A stretch of DNA of 64,000 nucleotides from Streptomyces griseoluteus (GCA_000717735.1 JOBE01000023.1:1-64000); one strand, 5' to 3'; positions 8,085 through 16,709 are shown, numbered from the stretch's first letter. Notes: generated by a model not told the origin, from the sequence alone. Translations and numbers: made by a program.

Positions 8085-9296
8085 ATGAGAAAGCGTTACT
8101 CGCTCGGTTCCTATCTCGCCGGAGCCACGGCAGCCCGCACCGGCGACGAGATGTCGGGCCCGGCACTGCTGCTGGCCGGGCTCGCCCTGGCAGGGGCGAC
8201 CGTCGAGGCGTCGGCGCTGCTCGCGGGGATCACGATCTCCGCCGCGGTCGGAGGGCCGGTGCTCGGGGCGCTCCTCGACAGAGCGCGGCGGCCGGGAAAC
8301 CTGCTGGCCGGCGCCCTCGCCCTGTACGCGGCGGGGCTGGGGGCGATCCTCGTGGGGCTCGACCGCCTACCGTTCGCGGTCACGCTCCTGATCGCGGTGT
8401 CGACGGGGCTGGTGGGACCGGCCCTCTCGGGCGGGTGGTCGGCCCGGTTCCCCGATGTGGCACGGGGCGACCGTCTGCCCCGGGCGAACGCGCTCGACGC
8501 CATGACGTTCGGGGTGGCGGGTCTGGCCGGTCCGGCTCTCGCCGGCGGAGTGGCGGAGCTTCTGGGAGCCCCGGCCGCCGTGGTGGTCTCCGCGGTGCTC
8601 ATCGTCTCGTCGCTGCCCTTCGCGTGGCTGCTGCCCGCTCGTCCCGCTCTGGCGCGGCGCACCCGGACGACCTCGGTGTTCAGCGACCTCGTCGCCGGAA
8701 TGCGGGTCATCGCCGGACGGCCGGCGTTGGCCCGGGCGACCGTCACGTCGGTCGTCTCCTGCGTCGCCCAGGGCATGCTGATGGTGTGCCTCCCCCTTCT
8801 GGGAGAGCGCGTACTGGGCGGAGCCGGCCGCGGCGCGGTGCTGCTCTCCTGCGCGGCGGTCTCCGCCCTGGTGGCCACCGCCGTACTCGCCCGGTTCGCG
8901 CGTTCGGTCTCCCCCGACACGATCATCCGGGCCAGTGTCCTGGTCCAGGCCGCCGCGTCGGCCCTCGCCGCATGGGACCGACCCGTGGTGCTCGTCGTGG
9001 CCGTACTCCTGGCGGGGATCGGTGAAGGACCGCAGTTGGCCGCCCTGTTCGCTGTCCGCCACCGGGAGGCCCCGGAGCACCTGCGCGGCCAGATCTTCTC
9101 CACCGGCGCCAGCTTGAAGATCTCGGGGTTCGCCTTGGGAGCGGTGGTCGCGGGACCGGTCGCGGCCTGGTCCCTGCCCGGCACCCTTGCACTCGCGGCG
9201 AGCGTGGCGGTCCTCGCGGCACTGGCCTGCTTCGCGATCCCGGACTCGTCCGTCCGGAGTTGCGACCGGGAGTCTTCTCATCGCCAGGCTTCCTGA
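8085..9296 (+). CDS. MFS transporter
   Basis: 403 residues with about 12 hydrophobic segments in two halves separated by a polar loop around residues 195-205. The first cytoplasmic loop contains the MFS-like Leu-Asp-Arg-Ala-Arg-Arg signature after helix 2. The ATG at 8085 was chosen over the upstream TTG because the protein then starts with a short basic tail (MRKRYSLGSYLAGA). No clear ribosome binding site is present. Substrate unknown; the divergent CGNR regulator suggests an inducible efflux pump. Confidence 0.85.
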   Translation: MRKRYSLGSYLAGATAARTGDEMSGPALLLAGLALAGATVEASALLAGITISAAVGGPVLGALLDRARRPGNLLAGALALYAAGLGAILVGLDRLPFAVTLLIAVSTGLVGPALSGGWSARFPDVARGDRLPRANALDAMTFGVAGLAGPALAGGVAELLGAPAAVVVSAVLIVSSLPFAWLLPARPALARRTRTTSVFSDLVAGMRVIAGRPALARATVTSVVSCVAQGMLMVCLPLLGERVLGGAGRGAVLLSCAAVSALVATAVLARFARSVSPDTIIRASVLVQAAASALAAWDRPVVLVVAVLLAGIGEGPQLAALFAVRHREAPEHLRGQIFSTGASLKISGFALGAVVAGPVAAWSLPGTLALAASVAVLAALACFAIPDSSVRSCDRESSHRQAS

Positions 9297-9414
9297 GTCA
9301 GCGTCGAACCGGTGCCGATGACTTCTCCGTCCCGGAATGGTCCACCCGTCGACACGGCGCCTCGACACGGCCGCTCGACGCGACGACCCTTCTCGACTCG
9401 ACAGGAGTACTGCC

Positions 9415-9786
9415 ATGTCCACCATCCAGCCGGTGATCCTGACCGCCGACCATGACGTTCTGCTCGGCTTCTATACGAAGCTGTTCGGCGCCGAGGAGAT
9501 CTTCCGGGTACCGGCGGAAGGCCCGGCCTTCTACCTCGGCCTGCGCATCGGCGACACCGACCTCGGCCTTGTGGCCAAGGAGAACCCGGGGACCGGGGCG
9601 GCGCCGCGGATCCTGCTCGGCATCGCTGTCGACGACGTCGACGAGACGCTTGGCCGCGTTGAGGCGCTGGGCGGTTCGGTCAGCGGCGTCCCCCACGACA
9701 TGCCGTGGGGACAGCGCGTCGCCCACATCCAGGACCCCGACGGCAACCCGGTGAACCTCACTCAGCCGATCCCGGCTCAATTTTGA
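9415..9786 (+). CDS. VOC-superfamily (glyoxalase/bleomycin-resistance-like) protein
   Basis: 123 residues; AGGAG lies 8 nt before the ATG. Two beta-alpha-beta-beta-beta modules fit the VOC fold: STIQPVILTADHDVLLGFYTKLFGAEE at the start and HIQDPDGNPVNLTQP at the end, the latter carrying the typical 'DPDGN' turn. Probably a small cytosolic metalloenzyme or ligand-binding protein. Substrate cannot be inferred. It is a single gene, followed by a convergent MFS gene only 46 bp away. Confidence 0.85.
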   Translation: MSTIQPVILTADHDVLLGFYTKLFGAEEIFRVPAEGPAFYLGLRIGDTDLGLVAKENPGTGAAPRILLGIAVDDVDETLGRVEALGGSVSGVPHDMPWGQRVAHIQDPDGNPVNLTQPIPAQF

Positions 9787-9793
9787 CGCTGTC

Positions 9794-9832
9794 CCCGCTC
9801 CCCCGCTCCCCCGCTCCCCCCGCTCCCCCGCT
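9794..9832. repeat. Pyrimidine tandem repeat (CCCCCGCT)n between convergent genes
   Basis: Four to five copies of an 8-9-nt C-rich unit fill the gap between the VOC gene and the stop of the leftward MFS gene. The strand asymmetry is extreme (polypyrimidine). No hairpin can form from it; it may act as a transcription pause or slippage site. Confidence 0.6.
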
Positions 9833-11023
9833 CTACTCCGCCGTTTGCTCCGTCGCGCGCGGGCGGAGCGCCAGGGCGAGCAGCGGGCCTGCGGCCAGCA
9901 GGGCGGCGAGGGCCGCGTAGCCGGTGGTGAGGGTCGCGAAGGTGGCGACGCCGGCGACGAGGAGGGGGCCTCCCGCGTCCCCGAGTTCGCGGCCGAGTTC
10001 GGCCGAGCCCATGGTCTGGCCCATCCGTTCCTCCGGCGTGGACGCCGCGAGGGCCGCGAACCCGAGCGGGGTGATCAGTCCGGTGCCGGTGCCGATGAGG
10101 GCGGCGGCCAGGAGGACCCCGGTCAGGCCGGGGAGCATCGCGGCGGCGAGACCCGCAGCGGTGACGAGCAGGCCGGTGAGCAGTCCTGTACGGATGGTCA
10201 GGCGTCCGGCGTCCAGGGCGCGGCCCGCCTTGGGTTGGACGACTGCGGCGGTCGCGGCGAGGACCGAGACGGCGGCGCCGGTGGCCACGGTGCCGAGCCC
10301 GGCGGCGGCTCCCGACACGGGCAGGAAGCCGACGCCTACGGAGAGCGCGGCGGTGGCGGCGGCGAGAGCGGCGGTCGCGGCGAGGAAGGAGCGGTCCGCC
10401 AGACGGCGTGCCAGGTCGGCGACGGTCTGCCGCCTGCGGGGCAGCGGCGGCACGACGGGCACGGCGAGTGCCGCCCACACGGCGACGGCGGCCGCGCACA
10501 GGGCCATGACCGTGAACAGCAGGCGCAGGCCGCCCGCCCAGACGAGGACGCCGCCGAGGAGCGGGCCGAGGGTGTAGCCGATGGACTTGTAGAAGCCGTA
10601 ACTTCCGAAGGCCCGGCCCCGCTTGGCCGCCGGGTTGAGGCGGGCGACGAGCGCGGAGGCCGAGGGCGAGAACGCGGAGGCGGCGGCGCCCTGGCCGAGT
10701 CGGGCCGCCCAGAGCCAGCCGGGGCTGTCGGCGATCGCGTACAGCGCGGACGCGGCGGCGAAGGCGATCAGGCCTCCGAGCAGGACCGGCTTTCCGCCGA
10801 TCCGGTCGGCGAGCGAGCCGAAGACGGGCTTGAGCAGGACCTCGGCGCCGTCGTACAGGGCGAGCAGTCCGCCGAGGACGAGGAGGGAGGTCACGGCGTC
10901 CTCGGAGAAGCCGCCGAGGTTGGCGGCGATACCGTGGGCGCCGAAGGCGGTGGTGAACCCGGCGGCGTACAGCGGCCACATGGTCGATCGGGGGACGGCC
11001 GGGGCTATGGGCGCGGTGCTCAC
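9833..11023 (-). CDS. MFS transporter coupled to ChrB-like gene
   Basis: 396 residues, 12 predicted membrane helices. Signature loop FGSLADRIGGKPVLLGG after helix 2 and a similar site after helix 8. Its start codon overlaps the stop of the ChrB-like gene by 4 bp (ATGA type), so the two are translationally coupled and probably function together. The pairing suggests resistance or export of an anion or toxic compound. A chromate link rests only on the partner's family name; the transporter is an MFS protein and not ChrA. Confidence 0.88.
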   Translation of the reverse strand: MSTAPIAPAVPRSTMWPLYAAGFTTAFGAHGIAANLGGFSEDAVTSLLVLGGLLALYDGAEVLLKPVFGSLADRIGGKPVLLGGLIAFAAASALYAIADSPGWLWAARLGQGAAASAFSPSASALVARLNPAAKRGRAFGSYGFYKSIGYTLGPLLGGVLVWAGGLRLLFTVMALCAAAVAVWAALAVPVVPPLPRRRQTVADLARRLADRSFLAATAALAAATAALSVGVGFLPVSGAAAGLGTVATGAAVSVLAATAAVVQPKAGRALDAGRLTIRTGLLTGLLVTAAGLAAAMLPGLTGVLLAAALIGTGTGLITPLGFAALAASTPEERMGQTMGSAELGRELGDAGGPLLVAGVATFATLTTGYAALAALLAAGPLLALALRPRATEQTAE

Positions 11024-11586
11024 GGCGTCTCCTCGTCACTGGTGTGGAGGGCGGCGAAGACGCGCTCGGCGTAGTCCTCGCAGACGGCCCTGCACCGCTT
11101 GAGCCGTATCCCCGCCTCGGCGGCTTCGGGGGCGCCGAAGACGTCCCGCGCGGTCAGGTCGCGGTGCCGGCGCCGCAGCCGTTCCAGGCTCTGTTCCTCT
11201 TCCTCCAGTTCGGCCAGGGTGAACTTGGCGATGCGGATCTCCGTGGCGATCTCCTCCTCGAACTTCCCGCAGTCCGCGAGGAACTCCGCCCAGTCCGCCG
11301 ATCGGGCGGCGGTGAACATGTGCCGGAATCGGGCCGCGTCCTCGGTGGTACGGCCGGAGGCCTGGAGCGTCACGCCCTGGCCGCCGGCGCCGTCGGTGAG
11401 TTCGAGCGCACGCCGTACGCCGTCCGCGAAGACCGGCACCTCCGGCACGGCCCAGATGCCCTGCCCCAGCGAGAGGGCGCCGATCCTGCGCAACTCGCGC
11501 CAGACGGCCACTCGGTGGCGGGACGGGTCCGCGGGCAGTCTGATCACGAGGATCAGCCACCGTATCGCCTGCTCAGCATCTGTCAC
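11020..11586 (-). CDS. ChrB N-terminal-domain-like regulator/sensor
   Basis: 188 residues. The start AIRWLILVIRLPADPSRHRVAVWRELR followed by GALSLGQGIWAVPE matches the N-terminal domain of ChrB (chromate-resistance accessory/regulatory protein). A Glu/Arg-rich coiled coil (about 120-155) follows. The C-terminal rhodanese-like or ChrB catalytic-type domain of longer relatives is absent. It overlaps the downstream MFS gene by 4 bp and begins 25 bp after the stop of another MFS gene. The short gap holds an imperfect ATGTA-N8-TACAT palindrome, a possible operator or promoter element. Likely a regulatory partner of the MFS pump. Confidence 0.75.
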   Translation of the reverse strand: MTDAEQAIRWLILVIRLPADPSRHRVAVWRELRRIGALSLGQGIWAVPEVPVFADGVRRALELTDGAGGQGVTLQASGRTTEDAARFRHMFTAARSADWAEFLADCGKFEEEIATEIRIAKFTLAELEEEEQSLERLRRRHRDLTARDVFGAPEAAEAGIRLKRCRAVCEDYAERVFAALHTSDEETP

Positions 11587-11611
11587 GGCAGCGAATGTAG
11601 CAGGCGTTACA

Positions 11612-12859
11612 TCACTGGAAGAGACGCCGCCGCGTGGTGCGCGGCGGACAGGGCTCCCGAGGGGTCGCCTGCCGCTGAGCCGGTACGAGGACGAGGCCGA
11701 GCAGCGGGACCACGGCGAGCAGGAGCCAGGGCGCGGGACCGTCGTGTTCGAGGAGGGCTCCGACGGGGGCGCCGGCGGCGAGGACGACGACGCCGGAGAG
11801 GGACGACAGCGCCCCGGTGGCCAGGCCGAGGCGCCGCTCGCCCGCGAGGTCGGGCAGCAGTGCCCGGGTGGCGGGCAGCACCAGCATCTGCCCGAGGGTG
11901 AGGAGCAGGGTGAAGGAAGCGGCTGCCCATAGACCGTCGAGTGCCCGCAGTGCGGCCGTGGCGGCGAACGCGAGCGAGGTCAACAGCAGTCCGGCGCGGA
12001 TCATGGCGGGGCGGCCGAGGCGGCCGGCGGCCAGGCGCTCCACGGGCGCCGAGCCGGCGACCACCACGGCGGACGAGAGGGCGAACAGCCAGCCCAGCGC
12101 CGCCTGGGAGCCGGTCGCCCGGTCGAGCTCCGCGGGGAGCGCCAGATAGAGCTGGTTGTAGGCGAGGAGGTAGGTGGAGTAGGCGAGGGCGAGGAGGAGG
12201 AAGCGGCGGTCGCCGAGGACGGTTCGCCAGGCCCTGTCCTGTTGCGTGGCCGCGCCTCCCTGTTCCGTACTCGCCGTTCGTTCGGCGGTGTGCGGCAGGA
12301 GCCGGGCGTGGGCCGCCAGGACGAGGAGGAAGACGCCCGCCCCGGCCAGGCAGGACGTACGGAAGTGGCCCGCTCCGCCCCCGTACAGCAGGAGCGAGCC
12401 GAGGACCGGGCCGAGGAGCGCCCCGGCCTGGCCTCCGGCGGAGAAGCGGGCGAGGGTGCGGGTGCGGCGGTGGCCACCGGCCCGTTCGACGCGGAGCGCC
12501 TCGCGGGCGACCTCGGACTCGACGGCGGGTGAGAACAGGGCGGCGGCGAAGCCCACCGTGACCACCGCCCCGATCACGCTCCACGGACTCGCAGCGAACG
12601 CGAGCCAGACGAATCCGGCCACCCGCAGCGCGCAGCCCACGAGGACGACGGGCCGCGGCCCGTAGTGGTCGGTGAGCGCGCCGCCGACGACGAAGAGGCC
12701 CTGCTGGCTGAAGGTGCGCAGACCGAGCACGAAGCCGACCATGGCCCCGCCGAGGCCGAGTGCGCCGCCCAGGTGATCGGCGAGATAGGGCAGCACGGCG
12801 AAGAAGCCGATGTTGAAGGCGAACTGACTGGCCACGAGGAGCCGGGCGAGCGGGGTCAT
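11612..12859 (-). CDS. MFS transporter, divergent from SBP/permease genes
   Basis: 415 residues from the ATG at 12859 (MTPLARLLVASQFAFNIGFF). The frame continues upstream into low-complexity repeats, which are probably not translated. Twelve hydrophobic segments; loop GGALTDHYGPRPVVLVG after helix 2 is the MFS signature. It is divergent from an SBP_bac_5 lipoprotein and a fused permease. Between them lie a repeat array, a 19-bp palindrome and an iron-box-like site. An MFS exporter facing an SBP5-type importer recalls metallophore export/import pairs (for example CntE with CntABC in staphylopine systems); that comparison is inference only. Confidence 0.85.
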   Translation of the reverse strand: MTPLARLLVASQFAFNIGFFAVLPYLADHLGGALGLGGAMVGFVLGLRTFSQQGLFVVGGALTDHYGPRPVVLVGCALRVAGFVWLAFAASPWSVIGAVVTVGFAAALFSPAVESEVAREALRVERAGGHRRTRTLARFSAGGQAGALLGPVLGSLLLYGGGAGHFRTSCLAGAGVFLLVLAAHARLLPHTAERTASTEQGGAATQQDRAWRTVLGDRRFLLLALAYSTYLLAYNQLYLALPAELDRATGSQAALGWLFALSSAVVVAGSAPVERLAAGRLGRPAMIRAGLLLTSLAFAATAALRALDGLWAAASFTLLLTLGQMLVLPATRALLPDLAGERRLGLATGALSSLSGVVVLAAGAPVGALLEHDGPAPWLLLAVVPLLGLVLVPAQRQATPREPCPPRTTRRRLFQ

Positions 12860-12865
12860 GCGGTG

Positions 12866-12997
12866 CGCTTTCGGTGGTGCGGGGCCCCGCTTCGGTGGTG
12901 GGGGAGTCCCGCTTCGGTGGCGCGGGCCCCGCTTCCCTTGTGCGGAGGTCCCGCTTCCGGTGCGGAGGTCCCGTTTCCCTGGTGCGGAGGTCCCGCG
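12866..12997 (-). repeat. Six degenerate ~21-bp tandem repeats before the MFS gene
   Basis: Read on the minus strand, units close to GGGACCTCCGCACCAGGGAA recur about six times with period 20-22 and growing divergence toward the MFS start. They form the leader of the MFS gene. Each unit could pair weakly with its neighbour. They resemble no operator I know. Confidence 0.7.
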
Positions 12998-13018
12998 CGG
13001 GCATCCAGTAGTTGAGCA

Positions 13019-13037
13019 TTCACCCACCCCGGGTGAA
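13019..13037. promoter_or_regulatory. Perfect palindrome TTCACCC-N5-GGGTGAA
   Basis: Seven-bp perfect arms with a 5-nt spacer lie 1 bp from the iron-box-like site, in the shared promoter region of the MFS and SBP genes. Likely a second operator for an unidentified repressor. Confidence 0.55.
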
Positions 13038-13038
13038 G

Positions 13039-13057
13039 TTCGGTAAGCCTACCCTCA
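13039..13057. promoter_or_regulatory. Iron-box-like operator (DmdR/IdeR type)
   Basis: TTCGGTAAGCCTACCCTCA matches about 14 of 19 positions of the actinobacterial iron box TTAGGTTAGGCTCACCTAA, including GGT/ACC-type core bases. It lies 73 bp before the SBP gene start, so iron- or metal-responsive control of the importer is plausible. Confidence 0.5.
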
Positions 13058-13129
13058 TAAGCTGGCACCTCCTGGGGGCGCCGACCGGCCTCGCCAGGGG
13101 TCCCCCACGCCACCTGACAGGACGTCCCC

Positions 13130-14659
13130 ATGCGCGCCACCCCCCGCCGTCTCCTCACGGCACTCGCCCTCACCCCCCTCCTCGCCGGCTGTTTCGCAGC
13201 CAGCGACGGAGAGTCCACCGGGGCCGGATCCGGGGCCGCGAAGGGGGAAGGGCGCCTGCGCCTGGCGCTCGCCGTGCCGCCGGCCAAGGCCCTGTCCCCG
13301 TACAGCAACGACGCCACCGTCCTGAGCAAGCTATCGGTCGGCGAGGGTCTCACCGCCCTGGACGCCAAGGGCACGGCCGCCCCCGCGCTCGCCACTTCCT
13401 GGAAGCGGGACTCCGCCACCGCCTGGACCTTCGAACTGCGCAAGGCCACCTTCCAGGACGGCACTCCCGTCACCGCCCAGGCCGTCGTCACCGCCCTCGG
13501 GCACGCGCACCGGGCCACCCCCAAGCCGCGCGTCCTCAGCGACGTGGAGCTGACCGCCCTCGCCGTGGACGCCGACACCGTCACCCTGACGACGAAGAAC
13601 GCCGACCCGGTGCTGCCGCTCCGGCTCGCGAGCCCCGCCCTGGCCGTGCTCTCAGCCAAGGCGTACGCGGCGGACGGCACGGTCAGCCCGGTCGGCACCG
13701 GCACCGGCCCGTTCCGGATCACCCGCCTCACCGGCAAGACCAAGGCCACCCTCGACCGTTACGACGGCTACTGGGGCGGCAAGGCGAAGGCGGCGGGCAT
13801 CGACGTGACGTGGATCGCCGACGGAACCGCCCGCGCCAACGCACTGCGCTCCGGCACCGTCGACATCGCCGAGTGGATCCCCACCGCGCAGGCGCAGCTC
13901 CTGGACCAGGGCACGCGGCACGAGGTGCCCTCCGTGCGCACCGACAGCATGATCCTCAACACCGGCGGCGGCCTGTTCACCGACCCCGCCCTGCGCGCCG
14001 CCGCCCGCGACGCCGTGGACGGATCCGCCCTCGTCGACTCGGTCTTCGGCGGCTACGCCGATCCCGCGCAGGGCCTGTTCGGCCCCGCGGTGCCGTGGGC
14101 CGCCGGTCAGCGGACCGCGGTGACCGGCCGCGCTCGATCCGCGACCCCCGCCCAGGTGAAGTCGGAGACCGCGGGCAGGACGCTGCGCCTGGCCACGTAC
14201 ACCAACCGCGCCGAACTGCCCGAGGCCGCGACCGTCCTCCAGCAGCAGCTGGAGAAGGCCGGGTTCACGGTGAAGCAGGACGTCCGCGAGTACACGCAGA
14301 TGGAGGCCGACCTCCTCGCGGGGACGTACGACGCACTCGTCTTCTCCCGGGTCACGCTCCTCGACACCGGTGACGCCGTCGCCTACCTCGCCAGCGACTT
14401 CACGAGCACCGGCGTCTACAACATCGCCGCCCTGAAGAACCCCTCCGTCGACCGGGCCGTCCGGGCCGCCGCCGAGGAGAGCGACACGGCGAAGCGACAG
14501 CAGAAGATCATGCGTGCCGAGGCGGAGATCCTGCGCACCGACGCGGTCGTGCCGCTCGTCCACGAGAAGGTCGTGCAGGGCGTCGCCACCGGCGTCGAGG
14601 GCGTGACCCTCGACCCGCGCGAGCGCGCCCTGATCACCCTCGGCACCCACCGCGGATAA
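13130..14659 (+). CDS. SBP_bac_5-family solute-binding lipoprotein
   Basis: 509 residues. Lipoprotein signal peptide with lipobox LLAGC (Cys21), so the mature protein is membrane-anchored outside. A Ser/Gly spacer precedes the family-5 binding fold: SPYSNDATVLSKLSVGEGLTALD, a central 'GTGPFRITRLTGKTKATLDRYDGYWGG' type segment (shown in part) and a C-terminal EILRTDAVVPLVHEKVV. Family members bind peptides, nickel or metallophore complexes. The fused permease gene follows 38 bp downstream. The iron-box-like operator upstream and the divergent MFS exporter favour a metal-chelate substrate over peptides, but this is inference. Confidence 0.9.
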   Translation: MRATPRRLLTALALTPLLAGCFAASDGESTGAGSGAAKGEGRLRLALAVPPAKALSPYSNDATVLSKLSVGEGLTALDAKGTAAPALATSWKRDSATAWTFELRKATFQDGTPVTAQAVVTALGHAHRATPKPRVLSDVELTALAVDADTVTLTTKNADPVLPLRLASPALAVLSAKAYAADGTVSPVGTGTGPFRITRLTGKTKATLDRYDGYWGGKAKAAGIDVTWIADGTARANALRSGTVDIAEWIPTAQAQLLDQGTRHEVPSVRTDSMILNTGGGLFTDPALRAAARDAVDGSALVDSVFGGYADPAQGLFGPAVPWAAGQRTAVTGRARSATPAQVKSETAGRTLRLATYTNRAELPEAATVLQQQLEKAGFTVKQDVREYTQMEADLLAGTYDALVFSRVTLLDTGDAVAYLASDFTSTGVYNIAALKNPSVDRAVRAAAEESDTAKRQQKIMRAEAEILRTDAVVPLVHEKVVQGVATGVEGVTLDPRERALITLGTHRG

Positions 14660-14680
14660 GCGGATACGCGTACAAGAGGC

Positions 14681-14701
14681 ATGAGCGGACACGACGCATG
14701 A
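14681..14701 (+). other. Six-codon mini-frame overlapping the permease start
   Basis: ATG-AGC-GGA-CAC-GAC-GCA-TGA ends in an ATGA overlap with the permease ATG at 14698. AGAGG lies just upstream. It could couple reinitiation to the permease, but may be chance, since the region repeats ATGAGCGG several times. Confidence 0.3.
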
Positions 14702-16485
14702 GCGGTATGAGCGGCATGAGCAGCGCTCACGGCACCACCCTCGCCCGCCCGGCACGCTGGGTGGCGGGCGTCGGCCGCGTCGGCGCGGGCACCGCGCTCC
14801 TGACCGCCGTGGCACTGCTGCCCTGGCTGTCCAGGACCGATCCCGCCCTGACCGTCCTGCGCGCCCGCTCGGCCGACCAGGACCCCACCCCGGCCGAACT
14901 CGCCGCCGTACGCGGGGAACTCGGCCTCGACGCCGGCCCGTTCGCCCACCTCGCCGACTGGCTGGGCGGACTGCCGCGCGGTGACGCGGGCACCTCATGG
15001 GTGTCCGGAGAGCCCGCGCTGCCCCAGGTGACGGCCGCACTCGGCGTGTCGGTGACGCTCATGCTGGGCGCTCTCCTCGTCACCGTCGTCGTCGCCGCGG
15101 CAGTCAGCGCGCGCACGGTCCACCTCGGGGCCCGCCGACGGCTGCGGCGGGAGCGTACGGGCACCGGGGCCGCGATCCTGGCCGCACTGCCGAAGTTCCT
15201 CCTCGCCTCCCTGCTCGCCCTGGTGTGCGGGGTGTGGCTGGGCTGGTTCCCCACCGGCGGCTGGGACGGCCCGGCGTCGATGGTGCTGCCCGCCCTCGCG
15301 CTCGGCGTCCCGTCCGGCGCGATGATCGGCGGCCTGCTCGACCAGGCACTGCCCGCAGCGTTCCACGAACCGTGGGCCCAGACCTGGCGCGCCGTCGGCT
15401 TCCCTCCCCGGCACACCGCCCGGCACGCGCTGCGCCGTGCCCTGCCCGGAGTCCTGCCCCAGCTCCTGCCCACCGTCGTGGCCCTCGTCGGCGGCGCCGT
15501 CGCGGTGGAACGTATCTTCAACATCCCGGGGCTCGGCCGCCTCGCCCTCGACGCGGCCATCGCCCAGGACCTCCCCCCGCTGCAGACCGCGACCCTCTCC
15601 CTTGTGCTGCTCGGTACGGTCGCGGGTCTCCTCGTGCAGGCGCTGCGCCGCGCGCTCCTGGGCCGCGCTCTGCGGGACGGAGCCCTGCCCGCACTGCCCC
15701 GGCCCGAACCGGCGACCGGGCGTGCCCGGCACCTGATCGCCGCCGGTTGCGCCCTCGCCCTGCTCGCCCTCGTCCTCACCGGGCTGCTGCGCGACCCCCT
15801 GCACGTGGACACGGCCGCCCGCCTGCTCCCGCCCTCCACCGCCCACCCCCTGGGCACCGACTCCCTCGGCCGCGACCTGCTCGCCCGTCTGGGCCACGGC
15901 GCCCTGCGCACGGCGGCCGTCGCCCTCGCCGTCACCGCGGTCTGCGCCCTCACGGGCCTCCTCCTGGGTCTCGCGCCCCGGGTCAGCTCGGGCCTGACCG
16001 ACGTCGTGGCGACCATGCCCGCCGTCCTCGCGGGCCTGCTCGTGACCGCGGCCGTCGGCCCCTCCCTCTGGGGCGCCGCCCTCGCCGTCTGCCTCGTCGG
16101 CTGGAGTCCGTACGCCGCCCAGAGCGCCGCGCTGCTCGAACAGGAACGGGCGGGCGGCCACATCGCCGCCGCCCGCTCCCTCGGCGCCGGACGAGGCCAT
16201 CTCCTGCGCCGCCACCTGCTTCCCGCCCTCAGCGCCCCGCTCCTGCGCAATGCCCTGCTCCGCCTGCCCACCACGGTCCTCGTCCTGGCCTCGCTCGGCT
16301 TCCTCGGCCTCGGCGAACAGCCCCCCACGCCCGAGTGGGGACGGCTGCTCTCCGAGAACCAGCCCTACGCCGAACTCGCTCCCTGGACCGTCCTCGCCCC
16401 GGCCTGCGCCCTGATCCTCCTCTCCGTCCTCGCCGTCACGGCCCCTCGGGGCAGACGACAGGCGGCAGGCACGCCTACCGGGTGA
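14698..16485 (+). CDS. Fused DppB-DppC-type ABC permease
   Basis: 595 residues holding two BPD_transp_1 permease domains in one chain. Residues about 1-325 resemble DppB/NikB, with the coupling motif around PRHTARHALRRALPGVLPQL and IFNIPGLGRLALDAAIAQDL. Residues about 345-590 resemble DppC/NikC, with TAHPLGTDSLGRDLLARL and the coupling segment ARSLGAGRGHLLRRHLLPAL. Normal family members are two separate proteins of about 300 residues. It pairs with the upstream SBP lipoprotein. No ATP-binding subunit follows; the next genes are unrelated, so the ATPases must be supplied from elsewhere. Several alternative ATGs exist in the first five codons. Confidence 0.88.
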   Translation: MSGMSGMSSAHGTTLARPARWVAGVGRVGAGTALLTAVALLPWLSRTDPALTVLRARSADQDPTPAELAAVRGELGLDAGPFAHLADWLGGLPRGDAGTSWVSGEPALPQVTAALGVSVTLMLGALLVTVVVAAAVSARTVHLGARRRLRRERTGTGAAILAALPKFLLASLLALVCGVWLGWFPTGGWDGPASMVLPALALGVPSGAMIGGLLDQALPAAFHEPWAQTWRAVGFPPRHTARHALRRALPGVLPQLLPTVVALVGGAVAVERIFNIPGLGRLALDAAIAQDLPPLQTATLSLVLLGTVAGLLVQALRRALLGRALRDGALPALPRPEPATGRARHLIAAGCALALLALVLTGLLRDPLHVDTAARLLPPSTAHPLGTDSLGRDLLARLGHGALRTAAVALAVTAVCALTGLLLGLAPRVSSGLTDVVATMPAVLAGLLVTAAVGPSLWGAALAVCLVGWSPYAAQSAALLEQERAGGHIAAARSLGAGRGHLLRRHLLPALSAPLLRNALLRLPTTVLVLASLGFLGLGEQPPTPEWGRLLSENQPYAELAPWTVLAPACALILLSVLAVTAPRGRRQAAGTPTG

Positions 16486-16709
16486 TCGTCCTCGTCCTGT
16501 ACGCGTTGTCCGAGGGAGTCGGGGATGAGACGGGGGGGGCCGGCCACGGCGCGCCGCACCAGACGCTCATGAGGTGGCCTGACGCGCGGGCGTGACCGAC
16601 CGGGTGTCGCGTCGGTACCCGTGAGCACCTCGACCGTAAGGTCGGCGGCAGTCGTGGTGTACGTGCCCTCGGACGAGTGTCGCGGCACGGGGAAGAGGGA
16701 GAGACCAGC

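Noticed and set aside
11020..11586. Complete chromate-resistance operon
   Set aside because: Only the ChrB N-terminal-type domain is present and the partner is an MFS protein; no ChrA transporter is encoded.
13019..13057. Zur box
   Set aside because: Neither palindrome contains the TGAAAATGATTTTCA-type core expected of Streptomyces Zur sites; the iron-box match is better.
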